Positions 34,798 to 44,682 are shown, numbered from the stretch's first letter. The stretch: DNA of 64,000 nt from Morchella semilibera (GCA_009192285.1 WBVU01000008.1:1994370-2058369), one strand, 5' to 3'. The notes: a model not told the origin generated them from the letters alone. A program made the numbers and translations.

Positions 34798-35613
34798 TCA
34801 ATCATTTCTCACAATGGCTCCATGGCTCAACGCGACATTCATGCAGTCCACAATAATGGAGTAGTCGCTCATCCACTTATCTTTTTCTTGATCCATTCCT
34901 TCAAATAGTACTTCAATCTTCCGTGTCATTGCAAAAGATGTACCATCGTATCTTAGCATTCGCCAACTTTCTCCGGTTGTAACGAACCCGTACACCTCGC
35001 CACCGCCATTGTTATCTTTCATATCTTTCATTGCCAATAGGCACTGTTTCATTGCCTCTCCTAGAGAAGATTTCTTTGCTTCAATGACAAAGATAAAGCT
35101 TTGTCCCGTAACCCCGATCATGTCCACCGCAACAAATTCCTCAGTACCACCTGTCTCAGAGTCGATGGAAACAATTTCTTTCTCCCTTAGTAAACCTATG
35201 CGGCGACCAGTCTTCCGTCTGAAATCGGAGAGTATGGGACTGATGATGTGGTGGACCAAGTCGCTGACGTTGGCTTCTTTAAAGTCCGGGTCCGACTCCG
35301 TAGGAAAGCCTTCGATTTCAAGATGGTCCAATATCAGGTTATACACCCTCTCCTTCACCTTCTGAATGGCATCCATTCTGAGACCTTCAATCCCACCTTG
35401 AGCTTCTGCCAACATACGGTCTACCGGAATTGCTTGAGATCCAAATGTTCTAAACCTAAGGCCTAGTCGCTCCTGTGCGTCGGATTGGGACATGCTGGAA
35501 TATGAAGTGTTCCACCTGGACTTTCTCTTCTTCCTTTGCTGCTCGGTGGTGTTATCGTCACCCATCGTATTCCACGTCTGAGGATGTCGCTGTTTCTGTA
35601 CCGTATGAATCAT
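34798..35613 (-). CDS. Putative PD-(D/E)XK nuclease-like protein, orphan
   Basis: A single-exon frame of 271 residues. A more conservative start is the Met at MGDDNTTEQQRKKRKSRW, 16 codons in. After a basic disordered start comes a helical region (RMLAEAQGGIEGLRMDAIQKVKERVYNLILDHL). A mixed core follows with FVAVDMIGVTGQSFIFVIEAKKSSLGEAMKQCLLAM. The order acidic residue (VDMIG), hydrophobic strand, then EAKKS, followed by a helix with Gln, is how a PD-(D/E)XK core looks. GEVYGFVTTGESWRMLRYD resembles the next strands of many such fungal proteins. Catalysis is not proven; these folds can also be inactive binding modules. No partner gene is apparent, and a repeat-rich stretch and a retrotransposon lie upstream. 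Confidence 0.6.
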   Translation of the reverse strand: MIHTVQKQRHPQTWNTMGDDNTTEQQRKKRKSRWNTSYSSMSQSDAQERLGLRFRTFGSQAIPVDRMLAEAQGGIEGLRMDAIQKVKERVYNLILDHLEIEGFPTESDPDFKEANVSDLVHHIISPILSDFRRKTGRRIGLLREKEIVSIDSETGGTEEFVAVDMIGVTGQSFIFVIEAKKSSLGEAMKQCLLAMKDMKDNNGGGEVYGFVTTGESWRMLRYDGTSFAMTRKIEVLFEGMDQEKDKWMSDYSIIVDCMNVALSHGAIVRND

Positions 35614-35751
35614 GGATTAGCGTACAATTCTAGCTATAGGCTAGGGAGAGGGGTAGACTCACGGTATGGTCTAGGGTGTTGCTGCTGTAACTAGTATTAG
35701 TACTATAGTGGGGAGGGAGCTGTTGGTCCCAGGCGGGGGATGCCTGGCCTT

Positions 35752-35816
35752 TATCTGATGGCTTGTCAGGCCGAATTGCAAGTTTGCAACGAGGCACACG
35801 AGCCCTTTCCGGTAAT
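35752..35816 (+). repeat. 60-bp dispersed repeat, copy 1
   Basis: It begins TATCTGATGGCTTGTCAGGC and ends near CCCTTTCCGGTAAT. Similar units lie at 35914-35972 in reverse orientation and 36116-36170 in direct orientation. All three are upstream of the left LTR. Confidence 0.65.
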
Positions 35817-35913
35817 CGTGATATAAACAGCGCAATAAATAGAAATAATGATACCAACTGTCACGCGTGCCAAAAACTACCACCTGGATGTTCTGGGCGT
35901 TAGATTGATCATG

Positions 35914-35972
35914 TTACCATAAAGGGTTGTTTGTGCCTTGGATTGAAATCCTGCCTGACAAGCTATCAGATA
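35914..35972 (-). repeat. 60-bp dispersed repeat, copy 2 (inverted)
   Basis: GCCTGACAAGCTATCAGATA is the inverse of copy 1's first 20 bases with one mismatch. The other end, TTACCATAAAGGG, is the inverse of its CCCTTT-x-x-GGTAA end. Confidence 0.65.
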
Positions 35973-36115
35973 CCTCCTGGTAACCCTCAGTGCGGTTGCC
36001 TAATCGGGGAAGGGTTAGGTCTTTGTGCCAGGACCACCTATACTATGACGTGTATTCTACAGTCTTAACAAATTGTCAGTGCGCCATGTGCCAGCTTTTG
36101 TCTAGCAAGTGTTCC

Positions 36116-36170
36116 TATCTGATAATTCGTTAGGCCATATTGCAACGACACCTGAACCCTTTCTGGTAAT
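36116..36170 (+). repeat. 60-bp dispersed repeat, copy 3
   Basis: It shares TATCTGAT, the GTTAGGCC and ATTGCAACGA motifs and ACCCTTTCTGGTAAT with copy 1, with a small internal length difference. Confidence 0.6.
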
Positions 36171-36274
36171 TAACGTATCAGACATGGAAGTTGGATATGA
36201 TGGGGAAGCCGGATGACTAAGCCATCCAAGTTTGCTCTTGTTTGCTCTTGTTTGCTCTCTAAACTGTGACACGT

Positions 36275-36575
36275 TGTGGGGCGAAGATTAGGCAACCAGC
36301 GTGTAAGCGAGGGTTGGGAGCGCGGCTAGAGATTAGCGCGCCTTGGCGCCTTGGCGATGTTTTGTCACGTGGCGCGTTTGATGGTTCTCTGCTTTGTTTC
36401 CTTTCGTTCATCTTCACCTATCACAATCAATAATCATCAGTTTCACGTTTTCATCGGTTCGATCATAGATTCGAGCATATGAGCTGCGTGAATAGTGAAT
36501 CAACCTAAACGTCTCTAATCTATCTAAACTAAAACCTCCTCCTCCAAAACCTCTATTCTCGTGTCCGCAGCCACA
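36275..36575 (+). repeat. Left LTR
   Basis: It begins TGTGGGGCGAAGATTAGG and ends CCGCAGCCACA, so its ends TGTGG and CCACA form a short inverted repeat. It matches the right LTR over its whole length apart from scattered changes. Confidence 0.92.
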
Positions 36576-36577
36576 AC

Positions 36578-36593
36578 TGGTGACCCCGACGTG
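36578..36593 (+). other. Primer-binding site of the LTR element
   Basis: TGGTGACCCCGACGTG begins two bases after the left LTR. TGG at its start is the complement of a tRNA CCA end. The tRNA used was not identified. Confidence 0.7.
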
Positions 36594-36705
36594 ATTCTTT
36601 CTCACGGGGACAGAGTCCAATTGTTTTCGTCTCTCCGTTTCATCGTCGGTTCATCAAAATCTGCCGTCCTCAGGTGCCGTTCGAGTCATCAAGGACCTGA
36701 AGAGG

Positions 36706-39700
36706 ATGAGCCCGAGAAAAAAGGCTCATACCTCAGAACCAAAGGCACCGTTAGCGTCACCTCCAGATTCATCCTCACCTCCGGATCCATCTTCACCTCC
36801 CCTCACAATAATTGGACCATCGTCATCACCCCCTGACGTCAGCTCACCACCTGTCGAAACATCTCTCACAGAAACAGTTCACACACCTCCAATCATGTCT
36901 ATCCCTGCTACCAAGTTCTACGGCAGGACTAATGAAGACGTAGACTCGTTCGTTAAGTCGATCGAAGTCAATTTTATCCCCCAATCATCGTTCTACACCT
37001 CAGTTGATGATCAGAATGCCGCAAAGTTATCTATTCTTAAGAGTAAGCTTAGGAGCAAGGCTGCTAGATGGATTGCGAATCAACCAAGGAGCGTTACTTC
37101 ATCGTGGCCTGATATCGTTCAAGCACTCAAGAATAAGTACGATAATGATGGTATCAACGAGGAGAAGAAGCGGGATTCAGAGAACAAGCTCTTGAAGCTC
37201 AAACAGGGTAAAGATTCGCTGAAGAGATACCTAAAAAAGGCTATCAGAATCAATGAAAACCTCTCTGCACAGTGGGATGATACTGCAGCAAAACGATTCA
37301 TCTTGGGTATCAAAAAGGAGAATACACGCTGCTTGGTCATCGCAATGGGGCAGCTCGGGGATACGTATACTTTCGTTCAAGCTATCAACGCCGTTAAGAT
37401 GATGTTGAGAACATCATCTAAATCAAGTAAGAGGAGGAGGCGTGATGACGAGGAAGAGGAGGATTCCGAAGAAGAAGAAGGCTCTAGCGCTGAGTCAGAT
37501 GATGAGAGTAGTAGTGGGGACGATGGAGAGAGCAGCAGTGAAGAAGAGATGCGACGTAAGAAGAAGAAGAAGAGCACCAAGAGGGGTAAGGTCGTCATCG
37601 ATCGCGAGGACTTGTTGAAGCTCCTAGCGGATCTCAAGGTGAAGACCCAAGAAAAGCCTGCCGAAAGAGTCATCAACCTGGCTCCGGAAACCGAAGTCTA
37701 CGGCGTGCAGGGGAATGATCAAACTCGAGCACCAGAAACGGAAACTTACGCTGTGCAGCGAAGGCCTGGTCCCCAAAGCGCCTACAACGCAGGGTATCGG
37801 CCCGGGAATCAAGCTCCGCCGTTTCCGAATCAGTCATACGGGAATCAATACGGCAATCAACCTGGGTTCGGGTATGGGAATCAGCCTGGATACACAAATC
37901 AGTACGGCAATCAACCTCCGCCCGGGCAGCACGGAAATCAGTTTGGGCATACCGGATATCAGGGTAATCCGTATGGAAATCAGTCTCAAAATTCCTACGG
38001 ATATCCTCAACAACGCCCGTTTGAACGGCGAGAATTCGGTAGCGGTGAAAGACGTCCCCCCGGCGTTTGTTACAGGTGCGGCCAGTATGGTCACTATAGC
38101 AACGATTGTATTAATCCTCCTCTATCCCGCGAGGACCAATTCAGAATCCGGCAGAAGAATGAGGAGGAGATGGCTCAGAGGATCCTGGCAAAATATCAGC
38201 CTGAGACCAGAGCACCCGAAAATAGACTGGGGACAAACGGACAGTCGAATGATGCTCGCATGAATCCTCCACCGCCCCCACAGCAGAACGCCAATTCAGT
38301 AGACTTCTGGAGGGGAGTCCCAGAAGGTATGCAGGCGCCTGAATCGTCGCTCGTGGAGTGGTACGACTCAAACGCAGCGGACAAAAGAGAAGGCGGGGTG
38401 GCTTTTGGGAGCCGCTGGAATAGTGCTACTCCTTCCGTGCCGCCTGCAAACAGAAGAAGGCTCAGCACGACTGTAGAAAGCGAGTCTGATGATAACGAGA
38501 GGGGTAGCGTTTCACGAAGCAAAGCCAAGACGTCCGAGACCCCTGCCTCCGCGGGAGCAAACGAAAGAGAATACACACCTCCAGGAACGAAGAAGAAGAT
38601 TCAGGCCTCCACAGTGTACCCCAAGGACATAAGAATGATGCGGGATCAAGCTGGTGAAGACGTCGTAGCCAGGCTCAGAGACACTCCTATCAACGGGCTC
38701 ACCTGGGGTAAGCTTCTCAACATCGCCCCCGCCGTCAGAAGGGAGGTTGCGAAGAGTCTAGTTCAAGAGAGGACTCCGAGCACCCCCAAGAAGTCCGTCA
38801 AGTTTAAAGAACCTCCTGCCTCCACCCCAGAAGCCGAAATGGAAGACGTCCTCGCCGTTGATGTCGGCCAGAATCGCGCAGGTCCTGACGATGGACCAGT
38901 CATCAACTTTTATACCTACGGTAGGATTCGTGTGCCGGGTAAGGGATACTACAGTATCAGCAGGATCCTCGTTGATGCTGGTTCAGTCATCAACCTTATG
39001 CCCGAAGCAGTCGCCGAGGAGATGGGCTTAAGTAAGCAAATCAGCCCTCAGTTTAATGTGAAGACTGCAGATGGAAGCATCGCGGTGATTGATCGAATGG
39101 TTACCGTCGATCTCGAAGTAGCAAACGTCTCCGCTACTATCAATTGCTACCTGATGCCTGGTCCGGGTAAACCTGCGTACGCTATCCTCCTGAGTCGTCG
39201 ATGGCTTAGGCAGTGCCATGCAAAAGGCGATTACAGGACCAGCACCTACGTTATTAAGGACCAAGCCGGTAATGAATATCTTGTTCCCGCGATGGAGGGA
39301 ATGAAGACCAAGCCTCCGCGGGTATCGCTCCGAATCCCGCAAAGCCAGTCAGCAATCGTCGACTTGGACGAGGAGACGCTTGAAGACCTTGAAGGCGGCG
39401 AGCAACTTATGGCTCAGATTATCGCCCAGATAATCAGAGAGACGAAGGAGCAAGATGCTCTGGACACTCTCGAAACGTTCTCTGTTTCCACCTCCGTTCC
39501 CGAGTCCGATGTTACGGACTCCCGATCCTTTTATCGCCCCTCCGAGTCTGATGTTACAGACTCCCGCCCCCTTTTCCATCCGTCCTCCCCAGGGTCCAAT
39601 GTGACGGACCTTCACCTCCTATTCTACCCGTCCGACCCTGATCCTCCCCTCCTCTCCTCACATCCTGCCGTCGCTGTCGCCGCAGGGATCACTCCTGGAG

Positions 39701-39729
39701 AACAGGATTTAAAAGCCTTCCGTTACTAG
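36706..39729 (+). CDS. Retrotransposon Gag-type polyprotein with protease-like region
   Basis: This is a 1,007-codon frame. An early region resembles a retrotransposon capsid domain (about residues 65-230). An acidic Ser/Glu stretch and a Gln/Asn/Gly/Tyr-rich segment follow, then a CCHC zinc knuckle (CYRCGQYGHYSNDC, about residue 450). A retropepsin-like segment near residue 765 has the pattern of hydrophobic residues, Asp-Ala-Gly-Ser, then NLM. The C-terminal part repeats SDVTDSR. It is part of the fossil element. Confidence 0.88.
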   Translation: MSPRKKAHTSEPKAPLASPPDSSSPPDPSSPPLTIIGPSSSPPDVSSPPVETSLTETVHTPPIMSIPATKFYGRTNEDVDSFVKSIEVNFIPQSSFYTSVDDQNAAKLSILKSKLRSKAARWIANQPRSVTSSWPDIVQALKNKYDNDGINEEKKRDSENKLLKLKQGKDSLKRYLKKAIRINENLSAQWDDTAAKRFILGIKKENTRCLVIAMGQLGDTYTFVQAINAVKMMLRTSSKSSKRRRRDDEEEEDSEEEEGSSAESDDESSSGDDGESSSEEEMRRKKKKKSTKRGKVVIDREDLLKLLADLKVKTQEKPAERVINLAPETEVYGVQGNDQTRAPETETYAVQRRPGPQSAYNAGYRPGNQAPPFPNQSYGNQYGNQPGFGYGNQPGYTNQYGNQPPPGQHGNQFGHTGYQGNPYGNQSQNSYGYPQQRPFERREFGSGERRPPGVCYRCGQYGHYSNDCINPPLSREDQFRIRQKNEEEMAQRILAKYQPETRAPENRLGTNGQSNDARMNPPPPPQQNANSVDFWRGVPEGMQAPESSLVEWYDSNAADKREGGVAFGSRWNSATPSVPPANRRRLSTTVESESDDNERGSVSRSKAKTSETPASAGANEREYTPPGTKKKIQASTVYPKDIRMMRDQAGEDVVARLRDTPINGLTWGKLLNIAPAVRREVAKSLVQERTPSTPKKSVKFKEPPASTPEAEMEDVLAVDVGQNRAGPDDGPVINFYTYGRIRVPGKGYYSISRILVDAGSVINLMPEAVAEEMGLSKQISPQFNVKTADGSIAVIDRMVTVDLEVANVSATINCYLMPGPGKPAYAILLSRRWLRQCHAKGDYRTSTYVIKDQAGNEYLVPAMEGMKTKPPRVSLRIPQSQSAIVDLDEETLEDLEGGEQLMAQIIAQIIRETKEQDALDTLETFSVSTSVPESDVTDSRSFYRPSESDVTDSRPLFHPSSPGSNVTDLHLLFYPSDPDPPLLSSHPAVAVAAGITPGEQDLKAFRY

Positions 39730-39797
39730 GCCGCCGGGGGTCTGGTAACGGGGTAGAGTACTCCCCCGGTAGGTACAGGAAAAAGGACCCCCCCTGC

Positions 39798-42700
39798 GTG
39801 GTAGAAACGCGGACGAGGGGAGGAAAAAGATGGGGTGGAGAAAGCCCCATCTTCGACGTTGAAATAAATAAAAAGAAGAAGAAGAAGAAGAAAAGTTCAG
39901 AAAGAGAAGGAAGCAGATGTGCCGCCGGCGGTTGCGGTGAAGGGTGTGAAGAGTTGTGTCGTTTTCTGTTTGTCGGAGGTCCCCCTCCCGGCCAGCTATC
40001 CCGAGTGATAGTAGGGACCGAGCCGGGAGAGTTGAGGGACCTCAACGGAGGAGATGAGGGAAGGAAAGAAAGGGAAGAAAGAAGCGTGGGAAGGGGTGGA
40101 ATCATAAAGGAGTTTGGAGTCCAAAGGCCAAACTCTCGACCTCCTTCCAAAGACGGGAGGAGTAACACCATTGGACCGGAGCTCGTCGAAAAATCAACGA
40201 GCGACGAGAGAAGCAGCACGACTGGATCGGCTCCCGTTATTTCCAACGCCAACTCCAGCCCCAGCACCGGGACATCAATCCCCAGCTCCAGTCCCGAGGC
40301 TGCAGATATAGCCGTGGCGAGGATCGAGGAGCTGGATGGGTATAGGACCCGCTGTTCTGCACCTCTGAAGGAGGATGGCAGTAAAAAGGAATCGGGGCTA
40401 CAAAGGCCCGACTCACCCTCCGGATCGGGGCTACAAAGGCCCGACTCACCCTCCGGATCGGGGCTGCAAAGGCCCGACTCTCTCTCCGACACCCAAAGTG
40501 CTGGAAAGAGCAGCAACCTGGGTGCCGGTTCCCCCGAAGCGTCGGTATCACTCTCCAGATGCCAAATGAACGCTGGACCTTCCGAAATCGAACCTCCAGA
40601 GACAATCGACCGCCAAGCCTCACAAATCGGGGTTGAAGACGATAGCGAGGGGTACTTTCGCGACGTCCATGGCGCCTATTACCCTCTAATTAGTGAAGAC
40701 GATCGCGTCTACGGGATCAACACGACAGGATATCCTACGGAGGAGCGCCCAGCAGACTTTCATCGCCATAGTGGCGAAGGCACCGATCCCGACACTCTAG
40801 AGCGCTGGTTTAGTACGTGCAACATCACTATCGGAGAAGCCGCAAAAACCACCGAGGAAGTCCAAGCTGCGAAGAGACTCCTATACACCTGGCGAGACCA
40901 GTTCAGCGACGACCTGGGCGCTTTACCGGAATGCAGGCTTGCACGTCATTATATCCCAACGTATGCAGGCTCGATACCTCATAAAGCCACGAATCCTCTC
41001 TATACAGCTGAAGAAGTAGAGTGGATGAAGCTGAACCTACCTAAAATGTGCGATTCTGGTATCATTACACACTCCAACTCTCAGTGGAGTAGTAAGCCCA
41101 AGTTCGTCCGTCGTAAGGATAACTCCCTCAGAATGGTGCACGTATTCTGCAAGCTCAATCAGGCGACTATCAAGTTCAACACGCCCATGAAGAGGATAGA
41201 ACCTATCCTCAACAGCCTTATGCAAGAGCAGTATCGCTGCTACTGGCAGGCAGATGCCTCAGTAGGGTATTGGGGTGTACCGTTGGCGAAAGAGCATGCG
41301 TATAAAACTGCTTTCAATACCCCATTCGGTCAGTTCTGCTATCTCCGAATGGGTATGGGGCTATCCGGCGCGGCGCATACGTATTCACGCATGAAGGCTA
41401 TATTCGCTGGTCCGATCCCTGCTCCAAAATCTGAACCTGGGATTGCAGGTCAGCATATCCAGCATAAGCAGTGCGCAGGAGGATCCATGTATGAGTACTT
41501 CATGGATGATGATTACGGTGCTCATACTTCGTTTCAAGCTCAACACGACTTCCTCCACGACTACTACTTTCCACGCGTCGCTTGGTCAGGGCTAAAGCTT
41601 AATCCTAAGAAGAGCTGTTTCTGGATGAAGTCGTTGAAGTTGTTAGGGTTTGCAGGTAGTGGAGAAGAAGGACTACGCCCGTCGATAGACAAGATCGGGG
41701 CAATAGTCGATTACCCTACCCCCACCTCCGTCGCCGAAGTAGAGCGATTCCTTCACATTAGCACGTACTTGAAGCAATGGATACCGGGCCGATCAGAACA
41801 TTCACGCATTCTGAAGTCGTCTATCGTATGCCGAGTGGATAGCCTAGGCCGAAGACAAGAGCTAGAGCTGGTATGGAAAGAAGCCCACCAACGATCGTTT
41901 GAGCACATAAAATCAAGCATCGCCGAGAACGTAGTATGGGGAGGCGATCCTTCACTACAGTATCATCTGTCGACCGATGCATCCAATCACGCTATCGGCG
42001 CGGTGTTGTTCCAGCTTATCGGGCACCCGGCAGGCACGTTAGCCACCTCAAAACTTCGGGATGCCGAACGTGTTATAATGTTTATCTCGAAGCCGTTTGC
42101 TCCGGCGGAAACCCGATACCATGCTACTGAGCGCGAGGCGCTAGCAGTGGTGAGAGCACTTGCCGAAATTAGATGGCTAGTCCTAGGATCTCCATATCCG
42201 ATCAAGATATATACGGATCATCAAGCTCTTCTCTCCGTGCTTAGGGGTGATGAGGCAAAAGGAAGGCTAGTGAGATGGCAAGTACAAATCTCCGAGTTTG
42301 ATTTAGAATTCCACCACGTTCCGGGTACACAAAACGTGCTCGCAGATGGCATGTCGAGATTGAGGACGCGGCGGAATAGCGAATCATACTGCGAATCCGC
42401 TGCGGTTGATGAAGTTTGGAGAGAAGAAGGCGAGGAGCAGGCTAGGGGTCAGAGAGAGAGATTAGAGAGATGGGGCGAGTGGATAAGTGACGAGTGGTAC
42501 GGTCTTATAGTAGAGTATAAGCTTACCGGGGAACTTCCCGTCCTGACGATCCTCAAAAGGATGAATAAGATAACACCTGCGTCAGAGCCCGAGTTAGCAA
42601 AATGGAAGCGCAGACTGAAGCATCAATCAACTCGATTCATACTGGTGGATGAAAACCAAACAAGCACAGTCACCAAGAATCGCTGCTCCCTGCTGTACAT

Positions 42701-43991
42701 CGAAAAGAGCGCAGAGACAGCAATATGCGTGCGAAAAGATGAGGTTAAACCTACGCTTCAATGGGCCCACGATATTCATGGACACTTCGCCGAGTCTATC
42801 ACCTTGAAGAAGCTGATCGGGAGGTACTACTGGCCGACAAGACACCGAGATGCTTCCTATTACTGTCGATCGTGTGATTCATGCCAGCGAGTTGGTCCTC
42901 TAAAGCCTTCTCAAGACTTACTACCGATCTTCCAGCTTCAACCTATGGATATGTGGGGCATGGACTTCCTTGGGCCGATCGCACCCGTGTCTCTAAAAGG
43001 GAATCGGTATGTGTTAATAGTCGTGGACTACTTCACACGATATCTCTTTGCGAAACCCGTACCGAAAGCCGATAGCGCTGAGGTAGTGAAATCGTTGATC
43101 GATCTGAGCCGGTTCGTGGGATGGCCGAGAGCAATATATCACGATAACGGATCACACTTCGTAAGCCAGGAAGTGCAGCAACTTCTATCGTCATTCGGTG
43201 TGAAGCAGTATCCCGCGCCTAAATCACACCCTCAGTCAGTTGGACTCGCGGAAAGGTACGTTCAGCTAATTGTCGTGGGATTGCGAACCTTAATGGCGAC
43301 CTCCGAGGAAACACGATTGGTATGGGATCAGGTGCTTCCGCAGGTAGTCCACGCGATCAATACTAGGATCATTAGAACCCACGGGTATACGCCCAGCCAG
43401 CTCCTTTTCGGGTACAACGTACGTAAGACCCGATTTGATGCTACTCCCCGCGATCAAATAGCGTCCGCGGTCCTCGCAGACACGCTGAAGTCCTCAACAC
43501 CCGAAGGCCTGGAAGCATGGATCTTCAACCTCCGAGCGTCAAAATTAGAAGAGCTCAGGGACACCGTGCGTGAGAGGCTAGTCCGGAGGTCCCCAGATAA
43601 GAAGAAGAGGTTGTGGGAATCTCCTAAAGAGGGCGACTTAGTGATGCTGCGTCGATTTGAGGTGGATCGACAGCATGGACGCAAGTTCGAGGCGAAATGG
43701 GAGGGTCCATACCGTCTAGACAAAGTATCGTGGCATGGCAAAACTGGGAGAGTATTCGATCTGAAGACGGGGGCTGAAGCACGCGTTAGAAAGTCGGGTC
43801 TTCACGAGAGAGTGCACCTAGATGATCTTAAAGTCTACATACCTCGAGAAGAAAGATGGTTAGGGCATGACGGTGATATAAGAGGTGGTCAGGGGACGAA
43901 AGAAGTAAGATTCGTCTGCGTCTGTGAGAGACTAGATGAAGTGGTGGAAGAAAGCGGCGTGATCGGTGAAGACGGCGTGATTTTCATTTAG
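39798..43991 (+). CDS. Retrotransposon Pol polyprotein (RT-RNase H-integrase)
   Basis: This is a 1,397-codon frame. The N-terminal 250 residues are low complexity and include three tandem SGLQRPDSPSG units. Reverse transcriptase follows (YFMDDDYGAHT region), then RNase H (STDASNHAIGAVLFQ). The integrase has a zinc-binding part (HDIHGHF, then CRSCDSCQ) and core (MDFLGPIAP, VVDYFTRYLFAKPV, HDNGSHF). A basic C-terminal region follows. It lies in a different frame from the Gag-type frame, a common arrangement in this family, where a translational shift or re-initiation is known. Confidence 0.92.
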   Translation: MVETRTRGGKRWGGESPIFDVEINKKKKKKKKSSEREGSRCAAGGCGEGCEELCRFLFVGGPPPGQLSRVIVGTEPGELRDLNGGDEGRKEREERSVGRGGIIKEFGVQRPNSRPPSKDGRSNTIGPELVEKSTSDERSSTTGSAPVISNANSSPSTGTSIPSSSPEAADIAVARIEELDGYRTRCSAPLKEDGSKKESGLQRPDSPSGSGLQRPDSPSGSGLQRPDSLSDTQSAGKSSNLGAGSPEASVSLSRCQMNAGPSEIEPPETIDRQASQIGVEDDSEGYFRDVHGAYYPLISEDDRVYGINTTGYPTEERPADFHRHSGEGTDPDTLERWFSTCNITIGEAAKTTEEVQAAKRLLYTWRDQFSDDLGALPECRLARHYIPTYAGSIPHKATNPLYTAEEVEWMKLNLPKMCDSGIITHSNSQWSSKPKFVRRKDNSLRMVHVFCKLNQATIKFNTPMKRIEPILNSLMQEQYRCYWQADASVGYWGVPLAKEHAYKTAFNTPFGQFCYLRMGMGLSGAAHTYSRMKAIFAGPIPAPKSEPGIAGQHIQHKQCAGGSMYEYFMDDDYGAHTSFQAQHDFLHDYYFPRVAWSGLKLNPKKSCFWMKSLKLLGFAGSGEEGLRPSIDKIGAIVDYPTPTSVAEVERFLHISTYLKQWIPGRSEHSRILKSSIVCRVDSLGRRQELELVWKEAHQRSFEHIKSSIAENVVWGGDPSLQYHLSTDASNHAIGAVLFQLIGHPAGTLATSKLRDAERVIMFISKPFAPAETRYHATEREALAVVRALAEIRWLVLGSPYPIKIYTDHQALLSVLRGDEAKGRLVRWQVQISEFDLEFHHVPGTQNVLADGMSRLRTRRNSESYCESAAVDEVWREEGEEQARGQRERLERWGEWISDEWYGLIVEYKLTGELPVLTILKRMNKITPASEPELAKWKRRLKHQSTRFILVDENQTSTVTKNRCSLLYIEKSAETAICVRKDEVKPTLQWAHDIHGHFAESITLKKLIGRYYWPTRHRDASYYCRSCDSCQRVGPLKPSQDLLPIFQLQPMDMWGMDFLGPIAPVSLKGNRYVLIVVDYFTRYLFAKPVPKADSAEVVKSLIDLSRFVGWPRAIYHDNGSHFVSQEVQQLLSSFGVKQYPAPKSHPQSVGLAERYVQLIVVGLRTLMATSEETRLVWDQVLPQVVHAINTRIIRTHGYTPSQLLFGYNVRKTRFDATPRDQIASAVLADTLKSSTPEGLEAWIFNLRASKLEELRDTVRERLVRRSPDKKKRLWESPKEGDLVMLRRFEVDRQHGRKFEAKWEGPYRLDKVSWHGKTGRVFDLKTGAEARVRKSGLHERVHLDDLKVYIPREERWLGHDGDIRGGQGTKEVRFVCVCERLDEVVEESGVIGEDGVIFI

Positions 43992-44340
43992 TCGGCGATG
44001 ATTTTCCTACGTATTAGCTAGCAAAGCGGTATGAAGCGGCGATGATTTTCCTACGTAGTAGTTAGCAAGCGGTGAAGCGGTGATGGTTTCTTATATCTTA
44101 GCTAGTAAATCGGCGGTGTACGGGGAAGATTTCGTGTGTTTGATGGCGGCGTTCCTTATTTCCTATCTCTTAGATAGCAGAAGGCGGTCTGCGGTGATGA
44201 CGTTAAGGATGCGGTGATGATAAGATAAGGCGGAGATCGAGAAGGCGGCAAGTGCAAAAGGCGGCGATGACGTATGCTTATAAGCATGGGGGATATTAGC
44301 TAGAAAAGTGGTGGATTTGGGAGCTAGTATAGCGTGGAAC

Positions 44341-44359
44341 AAGAAAGAGAGAGAGGGGG
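44341..44359 (+). other. Polypurine tract of the LTR element
   Basis: A run of A and G only, ending in five Gs, four bases before the right LTR. This is the usual place for the plus-strand primer. Confidence 0.7.
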
Positions 44360-44363
44360 TTGT

Positions 44364-44682
44364 TGTGGGGCGAAGATTAGGCAACCAGCGTGTAAGCGAG
44401 GGCTGAGAGCGCGGCTAGAGATTAGCGCGCCTTGGCGCCTTGGCGATGTTCTGTCACGTGGCGCGTTTGATAGTTCACTGCTTTGTTTCTTTTCGCTCTC
44501 TCTTCATCATCATCAATAATATCATCAGTTTCACGTTTCATCGGCTCGATCATAGTTTCGAGCATATGAGCACTGTGAATAGGTGAACCAATCAAATAAT
44601 CAAAATCATCGTCACTAACGCCTCTATCTAATCTAAACCTCTTTCTCTACCCAAAACCCTCAACCTCGTGTCCGCAGCCACA
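44364..44682 (+). repeat. Right LTR
   Basis: It shares start (TGTGGGGCGAAG), end (CCGCAGCCACA) and internal blocks such as GCGCGCCTTGGCGCCTTGGC with the left LTR. It is about 18 bp longer because of small indels. Confidence 0.92.

Larger units (their letters stand above)
36275..44682 (+). mobile_element. Ty3/gypsy LTR retrotransposon, looks whole
   Basis: An 8.4-kb element with two LTRs (36275-36575 and 44364-44682), a primer-binding site, two long frames, and a purine-rich tract just before the right LTR. Domain order is capsid and zinc knuckle and protease-like region in the first frame, then reverse transcriptase, RNase H and integrase in the second. Integrase after RNase H places it in Ty3/gypsy (Metaviridae). 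The LTRs differ at very roughly one position in ten by eye, plus small indels, so the insertion is not recent. Despite that, both coding frames are long and open. I see no clear target-site duplication. It is treated here as a fossil copy. Confidence 0.93.

Noticed and set aside
39689-40516. 275-codon minus-strand frame
   Set aside because: It lies opposite the retrotransposon's second frame and its Ser/Leu/Pro content mirrors the low-complexity region there.
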